A DNA stretch of 48,769 nt from Sediminispirochaeta sp964394395. GTDB lineage: Bacteria; Spirochaetota; Spirochaetia; DSM-16054; Sediminispirochaetaceae. Positions 31,607 through 40,645 of this stretch are shown here, piece after piece. The notes beneath the pieces were generated by a model. The model was not told where the DNA came from and searched no databases. It worked only from the letters and a program-made list of their open reading frames with translations. How positions within the stretch are numbered: the stretch's first letter is position 1; the number at the start of each line of letters is the position of its first letter. Location of the stretch: assembly GCA_964394395.1 (NCBI GenBank), contig CAYMWV010000010.1, forward strand, positions 1 through 48,769, in the 5' to 3' direction. The translations under genes and the position numbers were made by a program.

Positions 31607-34522
31607 TCAAGAGCCTATGTGAAATTTCAGGCGGCACACTCCCCGGTGGCCACAGCCCTGGCAATCTTCCACTGCCCGGTAATCACCCCGGCCTATCCGC
31701 CGGCTCATCTCTCCCACCGCCCGGTTCACCCCATCGGTCAGCACCGCCGCCTCTTCCCCGGAGAACCACGGTTTTTTCCCTGCCTCGCCAAAAACCGGTA
31801 CATACTTTGCTTCAGTAACATCGTAGTAGGCAGCCCCGCAGTTCTGGTACCCCCTGCCCTCGGCAAGGCGACGGTAAAAAGGTATCTGAAAGGAGGCAGG
31901 AAAGCTCTCTTCATCCGCCGGTGAAAGGCTGGCCTGTTTCAGCCGGAGTCTCTTCTTGTAATCCACGATGAGGTAGTCCCGATCATTTCTGCCGAGCCAG
32001 TCGAGCCTCCCCTTCAAGATGAGAGGAAGACTTACCGGACCGGCAGAGAGGCTGGCCCCGTCGAAGCTGCTCTCCAACTCCTCCTCCACCTCCATGGTGC
32101 GGAAAGCAGGATAGGAATCTCCATGGAGGGTCGCAAAATCGATCAGGGCTCTCCTGATCAGCCGCTCCAGGCTGCCAGCCACCGGGGGCAGGGGCACAGG
32201 ATCGCCTCCTCTCTGCCAGCGAGTGAAGGTTTCATCCAGAGCAGAATTGGCAGCCTCCCCAATCTCCTCTTCCGTAAAAGCGGAGTAGGGTTTCTGAGAA
32301 CCGAGAAGCTGGAAAAAGAGAGCGGCAGCGTGGTGGAAAAGGTTTCCCACAATTCTCGCATCACTGAAACGGATATCCAGTTCCGGAGAGCGGGCCTTGA
32401 GTACCCGGTCGATAAAAAAGGAGAAGGGACAGCCGAAGAAGCTCTCCAGTAAGTTGGGGCTCACTTCAAAACGATCCCGCCCCCGAAGGAGAGAATCAAT
32501 AAGAAGCGCAGCGTAGTCCCCTTCTCCAAAGGATGTGGTGACACCGTTTATGCCGGGCTCCTGTTTTTTCCGCCGCTCTTCCATGGCCCGGTCCACAGGG
32601 AAATAGCCTTCAAGTCCCCTTATCTGCAGGGGCCAGAGGGTCTCAACAGAGGCTGTTCCAAGCCACCAATCTGCTTCATGCCGGTAGGGATCGATCCATG
32701 GATCAACCAATGGATCAATCCACACCCCCGGATTTTGTGACTCCAGGTCCAGGCCCTCCAAACCCAGACCCCCCTGATCCGGGGCTTTTTGATCCGGGGC
32801 TCCCTGCTTCCGATGTTCCAGGCTCAGAAGCTCCGAAGGAGGCAGGTCAGGCCCACCGAAACCTGCCTCGGAGAAGGAGAAGAGAGCTCCCTTTCCAACC
32901 CGGCTGTAGAGGAAAAGGAAGGGAGCGGAGAGGTCAATCTCCGCATCGGGAAGCTCTTTCCGCAGATGCTCGGGAAGGAAGGGGTAACGCTGCCGGAGAG
33001 CCCGGCTCTTCTGCTGGCCGCAGCCGGGGATGAAATGGTGCTCCGGGCTTATCCCGGCGGAAACCCGGTAGTCGTACACCGGAATACCCCCCTTCTCCTG
33101 CTTCGGCACATACTGCTTTTTCCCCAGCCACTCGATCCAGAGGGGGAATACCGGCAGAGAGGAGGAGAATTGGGCAATCGATTCGGCCCGGACCAGCTCC
33201 TCCAGAGCATCCAGAGATCGCTGAAGCAGGGGAAGATCCCTCTCAGACCACCCTTCGGCATCAAGGCGGCTGCGGAGAAAGGGCTGTATCCGCTCCTTCA
33301 ATTGAAGAAAGCTCTTCGCCGCCAACAGCTCCTCCACCCCCCTTCGAAGGGAGCTGAAGGTGGAGAGAAGCACATCCTTCCCCGCCCGGTTCAAACTGCT
33401 TTCCCAGCGATGGGGGTCCCGGTGGCAATAGTAGTCCCGGCCAAAGAGGAGCAGCCGTCGCAGCAACACCGGCTGCTGCCAGGGAATAGCTCGGTCCATC
33501 AGCAGAGAGTCCAGCTTCTCAAACTCCCATCCGCCGGAGTTGGTCTCATAGAGGAGACGAAAAAAGCGGCCCGGGACACTCTCCGACAGGGGGCGGCCAC
33601 TGCGAAATCGAAGGAGAAGGGAGCGGTTTTTCGCTTCTTCTTCAAGCCGATCTCTCCACTGCTCCATATCCGGGAGGGTGATGGCGATCTCCCGAGGAAG
33701 TGTTCCACCCTTCAAAAGAGCGGTGATCCGGTCCATCAGCCGGGCCATCTCCTGTGCGCCGGAAGTGTAGCGGTAGAGAGTGCTTTCACTCCCCGAGGGA
33801 TTACCTCCCCCAACTGAGCCTCCCCGCACTGAACCAGCCCCGGCAGGCTCGATTCCATGGAGCATCCCACTCTGCGGCTCCTTCGACTCCCCATAAAGCG
33901 CTTCCCCGGAGATGATTCTCAGCCCTTCAAGGGGCTCCAAAAGGGGTCGATACTCACCAAAGTCCTCTACCACTTCGGGAAAGATAAGAAAGGTCTCCCC
34001 CTTCAGGGGTTTCGGATCCGGCTTATTTGTTCCCGGTTCGAAGAGCCCCCGCTCAGAGAGGAAGGCCCTGTACCGGTGGGTAAGGAAGAGATAATCTTCC
34101 CTGAGGAGGGGTGGGAAAGAGCCTTCCTTCTCGTCCATGAGGTGCTGGGCCAGCGGTTCCAGGTTGGGAAGAATTCCTACAAGCAGGGAACGGTAACTCT
34201 TGGAGAAATCTCTGTACTCCGGAGGAACCAGTTCAGAAAAGAGGGGCTGGGAGGCGCTGCTGTTCTCTTCCAGAAGGGTATCGCAGAAGAGCATCCTCAC
34301 CGCACCGTTTACCGGCTTTTCCTTCCGCTCCTCGTCAAAACACTCCTCTTTAAAAGTGTCCCAGCTGATAAAGCGCTCCTTGCGCAGAGCCTGGAACGAT
34401 CCATATTCCAAAGCCCGTCGTAAGCGCCAATCCGCCGCAACCTGGCTGGGGAAAACAAAACGGCTATGCTGGGAGGAATGAATTGTTGCAGCTATCAGGT
34501 GATCAAGCTGGTCAATAAACAC
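31607..34522 (-). CDS. addB: AddB-like nuclease subunit with Fe-S cysteines
   Basis: A 971-residue partner of AddA. The N-terminal helicase-like half has lost its Walker A motif (FVFPSQVAADWRLRRALEYG replaces it). The C-terminal PD-(D/E)XK domain carries SPNLLESFFGCPFSFFID and LKGRLDWLGRNDRDYLIVDYKKRLRL with the D and DxK nuclease residues. A cysteine in FFGCPF plus the C-terminal CQGCGHRGVC (C-X2-C-X5-C) form the four-cysteine iron-sulfur staple known from AddB. Proline/glycine-rich and repetitive insertions lie near residues 230-245 and 560-600 (GAPDQKAPDQGG, DPLVDPWIDPYR). Start is a GTG at 34522 with GGGAG upstream, five bases after the channel gene. Confidence 0.85.
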   Translation of the reverse strand: MFIDQLDHLIAATIHSSQHSRFVFPSQVAADWRLRRALEYGSFQALRKERFISWDTFKEECFDEERKEKPVNGAVRMLFCDTLLEENSSASQPLFSELVPPEYRDFSKSYRSLLVGILPNLEPLAQHLMDEKEGSFPPLLREDYLFLTHRYRAFLSERGLFEPGTNKPDPKPLKGETFLIFPEVVEDFGEYRPLLEPLEGLRIISGEALYGESKEPQSGMLHGIEPAGAGSVRGGSVGGGNPSGSESTLYRYTSGAQEMARLMDRITALLKGGTLPREIAITLPDMEQWRDRLEEEAKNRSLLLRFRSGRPLSESVPGRFFRLLYETNSGGWEFEKLDSLLMDRAIPWQQPVLLRRLLLFGRDYYCHRDPHRWESSLNRAGKDVLLSTFSSLRRGVEELLAAKSFLQLKERIQPFLRSRLDAEGWSERDLPLLQRSLDALEELVRAESIAQFSSSLPVFPLWIEWLGKKQYVPKQEKGGIPVYDYRVSAGISPEHHFIPGCGQQKSRALRQRYPFLPEHLRKELPDAEIDLSAPFLFLYSRVGKGALFSFSEAGFGGPDLPPSELLSLEHRKQGAPDQKAPDQGGLGLEGLDLESQNPGVWIDPLVDPWIDPYRHEADWWLGTASVETLWPLQIRGLEGYFPVDRAMEERRKKQEPGINGVTTSFGEGDYAALLIDSLLRGRDRFEVSPNLLESFFGCPFSFFIDRVLKARSPELDIRFSDARIVGNLFHHAAALFFQLLGSQKPYSAFTEEEIGEAANSALDETFTRWQRGGDPVPLPPVAGSLERLIRRALIDFATLHGDSYPAFRTMEVEEELESSFDGASLSAGPVSLPLILKGRLDWLGRNDRDYLIVDYKKRLRLKQASLSPADEESFPASFQIPFYRRLAEGRGYQNCGAAYYDVTEAKYVPVFGEAGKKPWFSGEEAAVLTDGVNRAVGEMSRRIGRGDYRAVEDCQGCGHRGVCRLKFHIGS

Positions 34523-34527
34523 AGATT

Positions 34528-35538
34528 TTACTCCCTCGACGAAGCCTGTGGGGTGGATGGACCCCTGGTCCGTCCACCCGTAAGGGGGGGAGCCGCCGTG
34601 GTCCCCTCTTCCGATCCGCCCCTGCCTGGTCCACCCCTGCCCGGGCCACCGCTACTGGGTCCGTCATTGCGGAAGGTGACCCTCCCCATGTGGGCTGCAA
34701 TCCCCTCGGCCTTCAGCATCCTGATAAGAGAGACCCTCAGATCTGAACGGAGTACCCAGGCATCCGAGGGGGTCTTTGCCCAAACCGCCAGCCAGCAGAG
34801 GATTGAATCCTTCTCCATCCCCATGACCCAGAACTGGGGTTCCTCAAATTCAATTTCATGAATATGATCCTCGGCGGCTCTTATGGCCAGCGTTTCCACC
34901 TTTGCCAGATCTGCCTCATAGGATACGTAAAACTCCACATAAGCCCAGATAAAGGTGTCAAAGAGAGTGTAATTGATAATATCCTTGATCATCATCCTGC
35001 TGTTGGGGATGACATAGCGCCGCCAGTCCCACATTTTAATCACCGAATGGGTTATGGTGATATCCTCAATCGTTCCGAAAGCTTCATCAATATAGACCAC
35101 ATCCCCAATCCGGAAGAGTTTGGAAAAAGTGATGATGATCCCGGCGATGGCATTTTCAATCACCGGCCGGGCGGTAATACCGATAAGTACTCCCCCCGCA
35201 GAAAGGACGATGCTGATAATTGTGGCTGGAATCATCCCCAGGAAGGGGAAGGAGACAAAGAGGAGCCAGATGATAAAAATGATAACCAGAGAAATTTTCT
35301 TGATGATGGAGAAGCGCCCCCCAACCGATTCAACCGCATTGGCGATCGCCTTCTTTCGCTGGGAGTGAATCGGAGAGTCGGTGGAGACCGCAGTAAACCC
35401 TTTGAGCTTCTCTATCCGTTTCCGCCGGACCTCTTCCTGTTTTTTCAGGATAAAGGGGGCAACCAGGGCAAAAGCAAGGGATAGGAGGGTAACAAGAGCA
35501 AAATAGATTATCTGATAATCAAATTGAACCTTATCCAT
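34528..35538 (-). CDS. MscS-family mechanosensitive channel
   Basis: A 336-residue membrane protein from the ATG at 35538. It has an N-terminal helix (IIYFALVTLLSLAFALVAPFIL), a charged loop, two more membrane segments, and the MscS pore/beta domain: AIAGIIITFSKLFRIGDVVYIDEAFGTIEDITITHSVIKMWDWRRYVIPNS. The family function is release of solutes under osmotic downshock. The last 45 residues are a Gly/Pro/Arg-rich tail with GGPGRGGPGRGG repeats, unlike the usual C-terminal domain. It precedes addB by five bases, likely co-transcribed. The longer frame to 35640 runs into the palindrome and adds an unlikely N-terminus. Confidence 0.88.
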   Translation of the reverse strand: MDKVQFDYQIIYFALVTLLSLAFALVAPFILKKQEEVRRKRIEKLKGFTAVSTDSPIHSQRKKAIANAVESVGGRFSIIKKISLVIIFIIWLLFVSFPFLGMIPATIISIVLSAGGVLIGITARPVIENAIAGIIITFSKLFRIGDVVYIDEAFGTIEDITITHSVIKMWDWRRYVIPNSRMMIKDIINYTLFDTFIWAYVEFYVSYEADLAKVETLAIRAAEDHIHEIEFEEPQFWVMGMEKDSILCWLAVWAKTPSDAWVLRSDLRVSLIRMLKAEGIAAHMGRVTFRNDGPSSGGPGRGGPGRGGSEEGTTAAPPLTGGRTRGPSTPQASSRE

Positions 35539-35595
35539 GGGAAACAAGTATGAACCAGAGCCCTCTTCTTGCCAAGATGCAAAGGGTGGCTTGCA

Positions 35596-35744
35596 GGAAT
35601 TCTCAATGTGGCAAAATAAAGAATGAAAACTCGATTGCAAAACCCATGATTCTTGCTCGTTAGCGCCGGAAGCCGGCGATACTGCGCATAATCATGGGTT
35701 TTGCATCAATTTTCAACTTATTTCCTTGCCACATTGAGAATTCC
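35596..35744. repeat. 149-bp near-complete palindrome (MITE-like or cruciform element)
   Basis: Outer arms GGAATTCTCAATGTGGCAA (35596-35614) and its exact complement (35726-35744). Inside these, AT-rich segments are largely complementary, TGCAAAACCCATGATT (35636-35651) matches its exact complement (35690-35705), and the centre holds CGCCGG-AAG-CCGGCG (35664-35678). Only about a dozen bases on each side of the centre are unpaired. It lies between the end of the 13-kb operon and the channel gene. No open frame of note and no target-site duplication is visible. Confidence 0.9.
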
Positions 35745-35767
35745 TTTTTACGTTTCGTTTTTATGGT

Positions 35768-35786
35768 CGACCACTAATCGTGGTCG
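35768..35786. terminator. hairpin after the amine-catabolism cluster
   Basis: CGACCAC and GTGGTCG pair perfectly around a TAATC loop, 45 bases beyond the last gene of the cluster. There is no U-tract on the minus strand, so it may protect the 3' end rather than terminate by itself. Confidence 0.35.
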
Positions 35787-35830
35787 TCTCACATTTAGAA
35801 TTGCTGGGAAGCTTGTTCAAACAGGGGCTA

Positions 35831-36139
35831 TCATTTTTCCGTGTCGGAGTGAAAGTCCAGAAAAGAGGAGAGAGAGAGGGGCAGAACCGGAAACCTGACA
35901 CTGTCCGAAGCTATCCCTTCCCGGGAGAGGCCGGTTTCCCGGGCGATGATATCTCGCACCAGGGGTGCACAGGTACGTCCCTGACAGAGACCCATACCCG
36001 CCCGGCAGTAGCGCTTCACCTCCCCCACACTTCGACACCCCCCTTTTACAGCGCCCACTATCTCTGCTTCGGAAATCTCTTCACAACGGCAGATAATGAG
36101 TGATCCATCATTCTTTACATCACCCTTTGCATCATCCAT
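35831..36139 (-). CDS. BFD-like [2Fe-2S] protein, small subunit of the amine dehydrogenase
   Basis: A 102-residue protein with C17-R-C19 and C52-X4-C57 in ICRCEEISEAEIVGAV and AGMGLCQGRTCAP, the bacterioferritin-associated-ferredoxin (BFD) type [2Fe-2S] motif. Extra cysteines are at 35 and 45. In opine, hydroxyproline and related dehydrogenases this domain is either fused to or encoded beside the large flavoprotein. The GMGLCQGRTC motif is the form found in those enzymes. The start overlaps the large flavoprotein gene by 8 bases. It is the last gene of the cluster, and its C-terminal 25 residues are of low conservation. Confidence 0.88.
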   Translation of the reverse strand: MDDAKGDVKNDGSLIICRCEEISEAEIVGAVKGGCRSVGEVKRYCRAGMGLCQGRTCAPLVRDIIARETGLSREGIASDSVRFPVLPLSLSSFLDFHSDTEK

Positions 36140-37766
36140 CAGCTTCTATCCCCTCTCCTTGTCTCTCCATAAACCGCACCATCTGAGCATATTCCCGGGG
36201 AAAGGCAATCGTGATGAGATTGCTAGCTTCAAGCTTCTTCCCCGAGCGTACCTTTACGACCTCGGCATCACACACAAAACGGCCATGCCGGTCAAGCGCT
36301 CTGCAGGGAGTTCCAGGTTTCGGCAGAGGGAGGAGTTCATACACAAAGGTGAGGGCTGAGCGCTCTTCATTGTACCGCTCCTGAAAAAGGGTAATCGCCT
36401 GGCCGGGACAGACGACAAGGCAGGCACCGCAGCCGGTACAGAGTTGGCGGTTCAGCTTCGGAATACCGATTATATCCGGCTCCATCGATATCGCATGAAC
36501 CGGACAAACCGCAACGCAGGGGTTGCAGGGGATATCCTGGTCACAAGCGATAACTGCTATGGGGCGGCTGCCGAACTTGGGAAGGGCCAAATCCGTTTCC
36601 CCAGGAGCTTGGTCGGAACAGTAATTATCAGGCTCCTGTGCAAGATTGCCAAGCTTGGGAGAGGAGTCGTAAAAGTGTAACAAGGTATGCTTCCCCAATC
36701 TTCTCATCTTTCCAAAGCTCCCGCCCCGGAGAGCGTTAAGCCGCTGCCACACCTCCTCTCTATCGAGCTTTGCCGCTTTATCTGGTATGGAGCCGAGGAA
36801 GGAAGCTGCGCTTATTCCGGCAATCCTTCCCTCTTCCAGGGCTGTATTTGCCTCCTCAATCCCGGCAGCGTCTCCGGCAATAAATATCCCCGGTATCGAT
36901 GTCTCCATTCCAGGGCCATGCAGAGGCAGAATATCACCAAATTCTCGGCAGTAGACCATCTCACAGCCCGCCATATCGGCCAATCTTGCGTTTGCCCGAA
37001 GTCCTACGGCGATACAGAGGGTATCAGCAGCGATAAGCTCTTCGCTCCCCGGCCTGGGGCGGCAATCACTATCCACAGCAGTTATGCGCACCGATTCAAT
37101 ATGTTCCACCCCCACTGCTTCCTTTACGGTGTACCCTGTCCGGATAGCTACTCCTGCCCGAAGCAGCTTCTCCGCATGTACCTGGTAGCCGCCGTGAAAC
37201 TCTCTGGACTCAAGAACGCAAGGCACCTCCGCACCGGCCTGAAGAAGCTGATACGCCACGATCAAGCCCACATTCCCCGAACCGAGTACCACTACTCGTT
37301 TACCGGGAAGATATCGATGTATATTGCAGCAGGTTTGGGCAGCCCCGGCGGTCATCACCCCGGGAAGGGTCCAGCCGGGAAAGGCAATCCCCTTTTCCCC
37401 TCCCCCGGTGGCAATAATGATCGAGTCGGGTTTTAGCATTTGAATGGTCTTGTCCTGGAAAAGAATGGAGACCCGGCGATCGGGGAAAATACCAACCACC
37501 CGGCTGGAAAGAAGGGTCTCTACCCCCCATTTGTGAGCTTCATCAAGCAGTTCCCGTCCAATCTGAAAGCCCCGTGTTCCAGCCATATGCTCTTTTGAAC
37601 CGAAAAAGCGATGGATCTGCTTAAAAAGCTGTCCTCCCGCCTGGGTCCCTTCATCAATCAGTACTACCTTCAGCCCCCGCCGGGCAGCTTCTATAGCTGC
37701 CCCAAGCCCCGCAGGCCCTCCACCGATAACCAGGAGTTGTGGATTTTTCAGTGGTGATTTTTTCAC
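36132..37766 (-). CDS. HcnB/opine-dehydrogenase-A-like flavoprotein fused to a ferredoxin domain
   Basis: A 544-residue FAD and NAD(P)-fold protein. GGGPAGLGAAIEAARRG at 15-31 is the FAD site, VVVLGSGNVGLIVAYQLLQAG the second dinucleotide site, and GIFIAGDAAGIEEANTALEEGRIAG the C-terminal FAD motif. Near residues 410-465 an inserted two-cluster ferredoxin reads CDQDIPCNPCVAVCPVHAI and CTGCGACLVVCPGQAI, an addition to the HcnB/OoxA pattern. It would pass electrons from the amine-oxidising subunit to ferredoxin or NAD. GTG start overlaps the small [2Fe-2S] subunit gene. The substrate-oxidising subunit is probably the flavoprotein at 44923-46098. Confidence 0.85.
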   Translation of the reverse strand: MKKSPLKNPQLLVIGGGPAGLGAAIEAARRGLKVVLIDEGTQAGGQLFKQIHRFFGSKEHMAGTRGFQIGRELLDEAHKWGVETLLSSRVVGIFPDRRVSILFQDKTIQMLKPDSIIIATGGGEKGIAFPGWTLPGVMTAGAAQTCCNIHRYLPGKRVVVLGSGNVGLIVAYQLLQAGAEVPCVLESREFHGGYQVHAEKLLRAGVAIRTGYTVKEAVGVEHIESVRITAVDSDCRPRPGSEELIAADTLCIAVGLRANARLADMAGCEMVYCREFGDILPLHGPGMETSIPGIFIAGDAAGIEEANTALEEGRIAGISAASFLGSIPDKAAKLDREEVWQRLNALRGGSFGKMRRLGKHTLLHFYDSSPKLGNLAQEPDNYCSDQAPGETDLALPKFGSRPIAVIACDQDIPCNPCVAVCPVHAISMEPDIIGIPKLNRQLCTGCGACLVVCPGQAITLFQERYNEERSALTFVYELLPLPKPGTPCRALDRHGRFVCDAEVVKVRSGKKLEASNLITIAFPREYAQMVRFMERQGEGIEADG

Positions 37767-38077
37767 CCCTTGCCTTCCCTGTCGCTTTCCTTTGAGGTCT
37801 CAATGACCATTCCATCCACAGCTGGGGTGATGCAGGTTCTAACATTGGGGACTCCGTTGACGGTCATGGAACAATCTGTGCACTGACCGATACCGCAGAA
37901 AATGGAGCGGGGGGAACCCTTGGAAGTTCTCCGCAGGGGATCCATCCCTGAAGCTAAAAGCAGTATCGCCAGCGGTTCTCCCGCCTTTCCCCCCACCGGT
38001 TTACCATCCACAAAAACGGTTATCTCCGGTGACGCCTCCCCGGCCCCCAGGATGGGATGATCAGCAATCCTTGGCAT
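37763..38077 (-). CDS. HcnA-like [2Fe-2S] subunit
   Basis: A 104-residue plant-type ferredoxin-like protein. The cluster ligands are C61, C66, C69 and C82 (C-X4-C-X2-C-X12-C) in FCGIGQCTDCSMTVNG and VRTC. This is the (2Fe-2S)_Fer2_4 domain found as HcnA, in the N-terminus of sarcosine oxidase alpha, and in hydroxyproline dehydrogenases. It follows the M20 gene by three bases, with GGGGAAGAG as ribosome-binding sequence, and overlaps the large flavoprotein gene (GTGA). Together with the next two genes it forms an electron-transfer module. Confidence 0.9.
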   Translation of the reverse strand: MPRIADHPILGAGEASPEITVFVDGKPVGGKAGEPLAILLLASGMDPLRRTSKGSPRSIFCGIGQCTDCSMTVNGVPNVRTCITPAVDGMVIETSKESDREGKG

Positions 38078-38080
38078 TCC

Positions 38081-39259
38081 TTACTCTTCCCCTTTTAGAT
38101 AATCCATCATTATTTCCGCAAGAAGCCGGGACATGTGAGGAAGTACCGAATCATCCATGACATACGCACTTGTATGCGGCTGTCCGGCTGATTCTTCTCT
38201 CCCCTCACCTACACCGAAGATCAGGTAACAGGATGGAACCTGGGCGCTGTAATAGCCAAAATCTTCCGAAACATAAGCCCGATCAAGATTTGTTTCCACC
38301 CACTGAAAATAGCTGTTTTCCATGGCCCGCTGCCGGACCAGTTCTGAAATCTCCGGGTCGTTTACCGTGGAGGGATAACCAAAGCGGTAAGAGATGCTGT
38401 ACTCCCCACCAAACAGATTGGTCAATGAATCAAGGATACAGTGCATCTGCTCCTTCACCACTTTGCCATCCCCTTTAAAGGAGCGGACCGTACCGGTAAC
38501 CTTCACTTCGTCGGGAATGATATTGTGGGCCTTCCCTCCGGCTATCGTCCCCACCGAGATAACCGGCCACTGACCGGGGCTAAACTTTCGGCTCACCATG
38601 GACTGCAGGAGCACTACAAAATGGCACGCCATCAGGACTGTGTCAGCACAATTCTCCGGTCTCGCTCCATGTCCTCCGGGCCCTTTAATGACCAGGTCGA
38701 AGATATCACTCCCTGCGGTAACCGCTCCTTCAGGAATGATGATCATCCGGGAGGGGAAATTGGGGCTGTTGTGAAGACCGATGATGGTATCTATCTTGGG
38801 GTCTTCCATCACCCCATCTTCTATCATAAACTTTGCCCCCCCGGGGGGAAGTTCCTCGGCGGGCTGAAAAATGAAGACGATATTACCTGCCTCCGGTCTT
38901 CCTCCTTCAAGCATCTTCAAGACCATCTTTGCCGCCCCGGCAACACAGGCACAGTGGCCGTCATGGCCGCAGGCGTGCATCACATTGGGAATTTCGGACC
39001 TAAACTCAAGATTATTCTTCTCCTCCACCGGCAGGGCGTCCATGTCCGCCCGGAAAGCGATGGTCCTCCCCGGGCGCTCTCCCCGCAGAACCGCTTTTAC
39101 TCCATAACCCCCTATTCCCGTATGAACCTCCAGCCCGGCTTCCTTCAAATATTCTGCCAGCCTGCGGGAGGTTTCCTTCTCCTTTCCCGAAAGCTCCGGT
39201 CTCCGGTGGAGCTCCCTTCGCAGTTCGATGATCTCTTTTTCTAATGCTTTCTCTTCCAT
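38081..39259 (-). CDS. M20-family amidohydrolase/peptidase
   Basis: A 392-residue zinc hydrolase of the M20D group (hippurate hydrolase, IAA-amino-acid hydrolase, N-acyl-amino-acid hydrolases). Metal motifs: RADMDALPVEE, NVMHACGHDGHCACVAG, FIFQPAEELPPGG (general base Glu pair), and QPHTSAYVMDD near the end. The C-X-H-D cysteine ligand typical of M20D is present (ACGHDGH). It would release an amino acid or amine from an amide. The gene starts nine bases after the deaminase-like gene with AGAGGG upstream. The specific substrate is not deducible. Confidence 0.92.
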   Translation of the reverse strand: MEEKALEKEIIELRRELHRRPELSGKEKETSRRLAEYLKEAGLEVHTGIGGYGVKAVLRGERPGRTIAFRADMDALPVEEKNNLEFRSEIPNVMHACGHDGHCACVAGAAKMVLKMLEGGRPEAGNIVFIFQPAEELPPGGAKFMIEDGVMEDPKIDTIIGLHNSPNFPSRMIIIPEGAVTAGSDIFDLVIKGPGGHGARPENCADTVLMACHFVVLLQSMVSRKFSPGQWPVISVGTIAGGKAHNIIPDEVKVTGTVRSFKGDGKVVKEQMHCILDSLTNLFGGEYSISYRFGYPSTVNDPEISELVRQRAMENSYFQWVETNLDRAYVSEDFGYYSAQVPSCYLIFGVGEGREESAGQPHTSAYVMDDSVLPHMSRLLAEIMMDYLKGEE

Positions 39260-39268
39260 AAGTACCCT

Positions 39269-40645
39269 CTAAAACTCAGCGGAAAAATCGGACCCGAGGT
39301 TTCCAAACTTCTCTCTGAATATATCCTTGGCTTTTTGAAAAACCGCTGCTTCATCAAGTTGTGTAAACTCCCCATCCTTCAGCACCGGATCGCCACCTAT
39401 ATAGACACTTTCCACATTTCCCGGAGTACAGCAATATACCAGATTCTGTATCGGGTCATGAACAGGAGCAGACCAGATCCGGTCGCCAGAGAGGATAACA
39501 AAATCAGCCTCCCTCCCCGGATCGATGGTTCCCCCATCTATCCCCATGGCCCGGGCGCCGTTCTCGGTTGCCATGGTAAAGATATCCTCGGCAGTAAAGA
39601 TAGAAGCATCAAGGTGAGCCGCCTTTTGCAGTCCCGCTCCACAGCGCATCTCTTCAAAGATGTTCAGCAGGTCGTTGGAAGCTGCACCATCGGTGGCAAG
39701 GGCAGGCTTGAGTCCCATCTTCAGCATCTTCGGGATTGGAGCGACCCCGCTTCCCAGTTTCATGTTGCTCTTCGGGTTGTAAATGGGGATGACCCCTTTT
39801 TCAAGGGCAATAGCAAGCTCCTCATCGGTAAGATGCACACAGTGAACCGCAAGTATGGGCCTTCGGAGAAATCCGATTTGCTCAAGATAGGCGAGAGGGG
39901 TGGTCCCATACTCTTTACGGGCCTGTTCTATCTCCCATCTGTTTTCTGACACGTGGATCTGCACCCCCAGATCGTACTTCTCCGCCTGGTCCATCTGCCA
40001 GTGAAGAAACTCTTCGGTACAGGCAAAGGGGGTAGAAGGGGCGATAAAGACCTGAACCTTCCCCGCCGATTCCGGATGCTTGTGCCACTTCTCTATGTAG
40101 CCGATAATTTCCCTTTTCCTGGTTTCCAGATCCCGGTCCAGTTTTTTTGGAATCCATCGGTTTACCGCAGTAACCGCTCCGGCAGCCCGCATTCCGGAAT
40201 CGATATAGGCCCTGTAACTGCTGTCCAGGGTCAGGTCCATATTAACAAAACCGGTAACTCCACTGCGGATCATCTCTATGCATCCAACAAGGCTCCAGTA
40301 ATAGCCCGCCTCTATATCATTCGCCTCCCAGTGCAGGGTGTGGACCCGGTCAGCAAAGGGGAAAATAACTTCCTCATTCCAGGACTTGAGAGCGACTGAA
40401 TCAGTTTTACCCCGTAAAAAGCACTGGTAGAGATGGGTATGGGCGTTTATAAACCCCGGAAAGAGAATTTTTCCCCGACAATCAATTCTCTCTGCAGTTT
40501 CGGGGATCGAAACATCTTCCCTTCCTTCCAGGTTCCGGCCCAGGGCGGCTATCTTTCCACCGGATACAAAAAGGTCTATATCTTTTTCTATCCGACCGGC
40601 GTCCCGAATCAGGCTATCTATGTGGGTAAAAAGGGTATCATTCAC
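39269..40645 (-). CDS. SsnA/TRZ-ATZ-type metal-dependent amidohydrolase (deaminase-like)
   Basis: A 458-residue protein of the cytosine-deaminase-like amidohydrolase group. PGFINAHTHLYQCFLRGK carries the HxH metal pair, VQIHVSENRWEIEQ the next His, AVHCVHLTDEE another, and ALATDGAASNDLLNIFEEMR the catalytic Asp. Relatives deaminate or dechlorinate purines, triazines, thioadenosine or guanidines; SsnA itself (in selenium-linked purine operons) is uncharacterised. No xdh-type molybdenum hydroxylase is nearby. GTG start overlaps the upstream amidohydrolase by 8 bases, with AAGGAG ahead. Confidence 0.88.
   Translation of the reverse strand: MNDTLFTHIDSLIRDAGRIEKDIDLFVSGGKIAALGRNLEGREDVSIPETAERIDCRGKILFPGFINAHTHLYQCFLRGKTDSVALKSWNEEVIFPFADRVHTLHWEANDIEAGYYWSLVGCIEMIRSGVTGFVNMDLTLDSSYRAYIDSGMRAAGAVTAVNRWIPKKLDRDLETRKREIIGYIEKWHKHPESAGKVQVFIAPSTPFACTEEFLHWQMDQAEKYDLGVQIHVSENRWEIEQARKEYGTTPLAYLEQIGFLRRPILAVHCVHLTDEELAIALEKGVIPIYNPKSNMKLGSGVAPIPKMLKMGLKPALATDGAASNDLLNIFEEMRCGAGLQKAAHLDASIFTAEDIFTMATENGARAMGIDGGTIDPGREADFVILSGDRIWSAPVHDPIQNLVYCCTPGNVESVYIGGDPVLKDGEFTQLDEAAVFQKAKDIFREKFGNLGSDFSAEF

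Noticed and set aside
35539..35640. N-terminal extension of the MscS gene to 35640
   Set aside because: The extension runs into the palindromic element and adds a Cys/His-rich stretch unlike the family; the ATG at 35538 directly precedes a normal first membrane helix.
38441..39244. 267-codon plus-strand frame opposite the M20 gene
   Set aside because: Shadow of the M20 hydrolase; composition rich in His/Gly/Pro and no start signals.
39269..40645. purine catabolism operon of the ssnA/xdh type
   Set aside because: No molybdenum hydroxylase, ygfK or carbamoyltransferase gene is present in the window.
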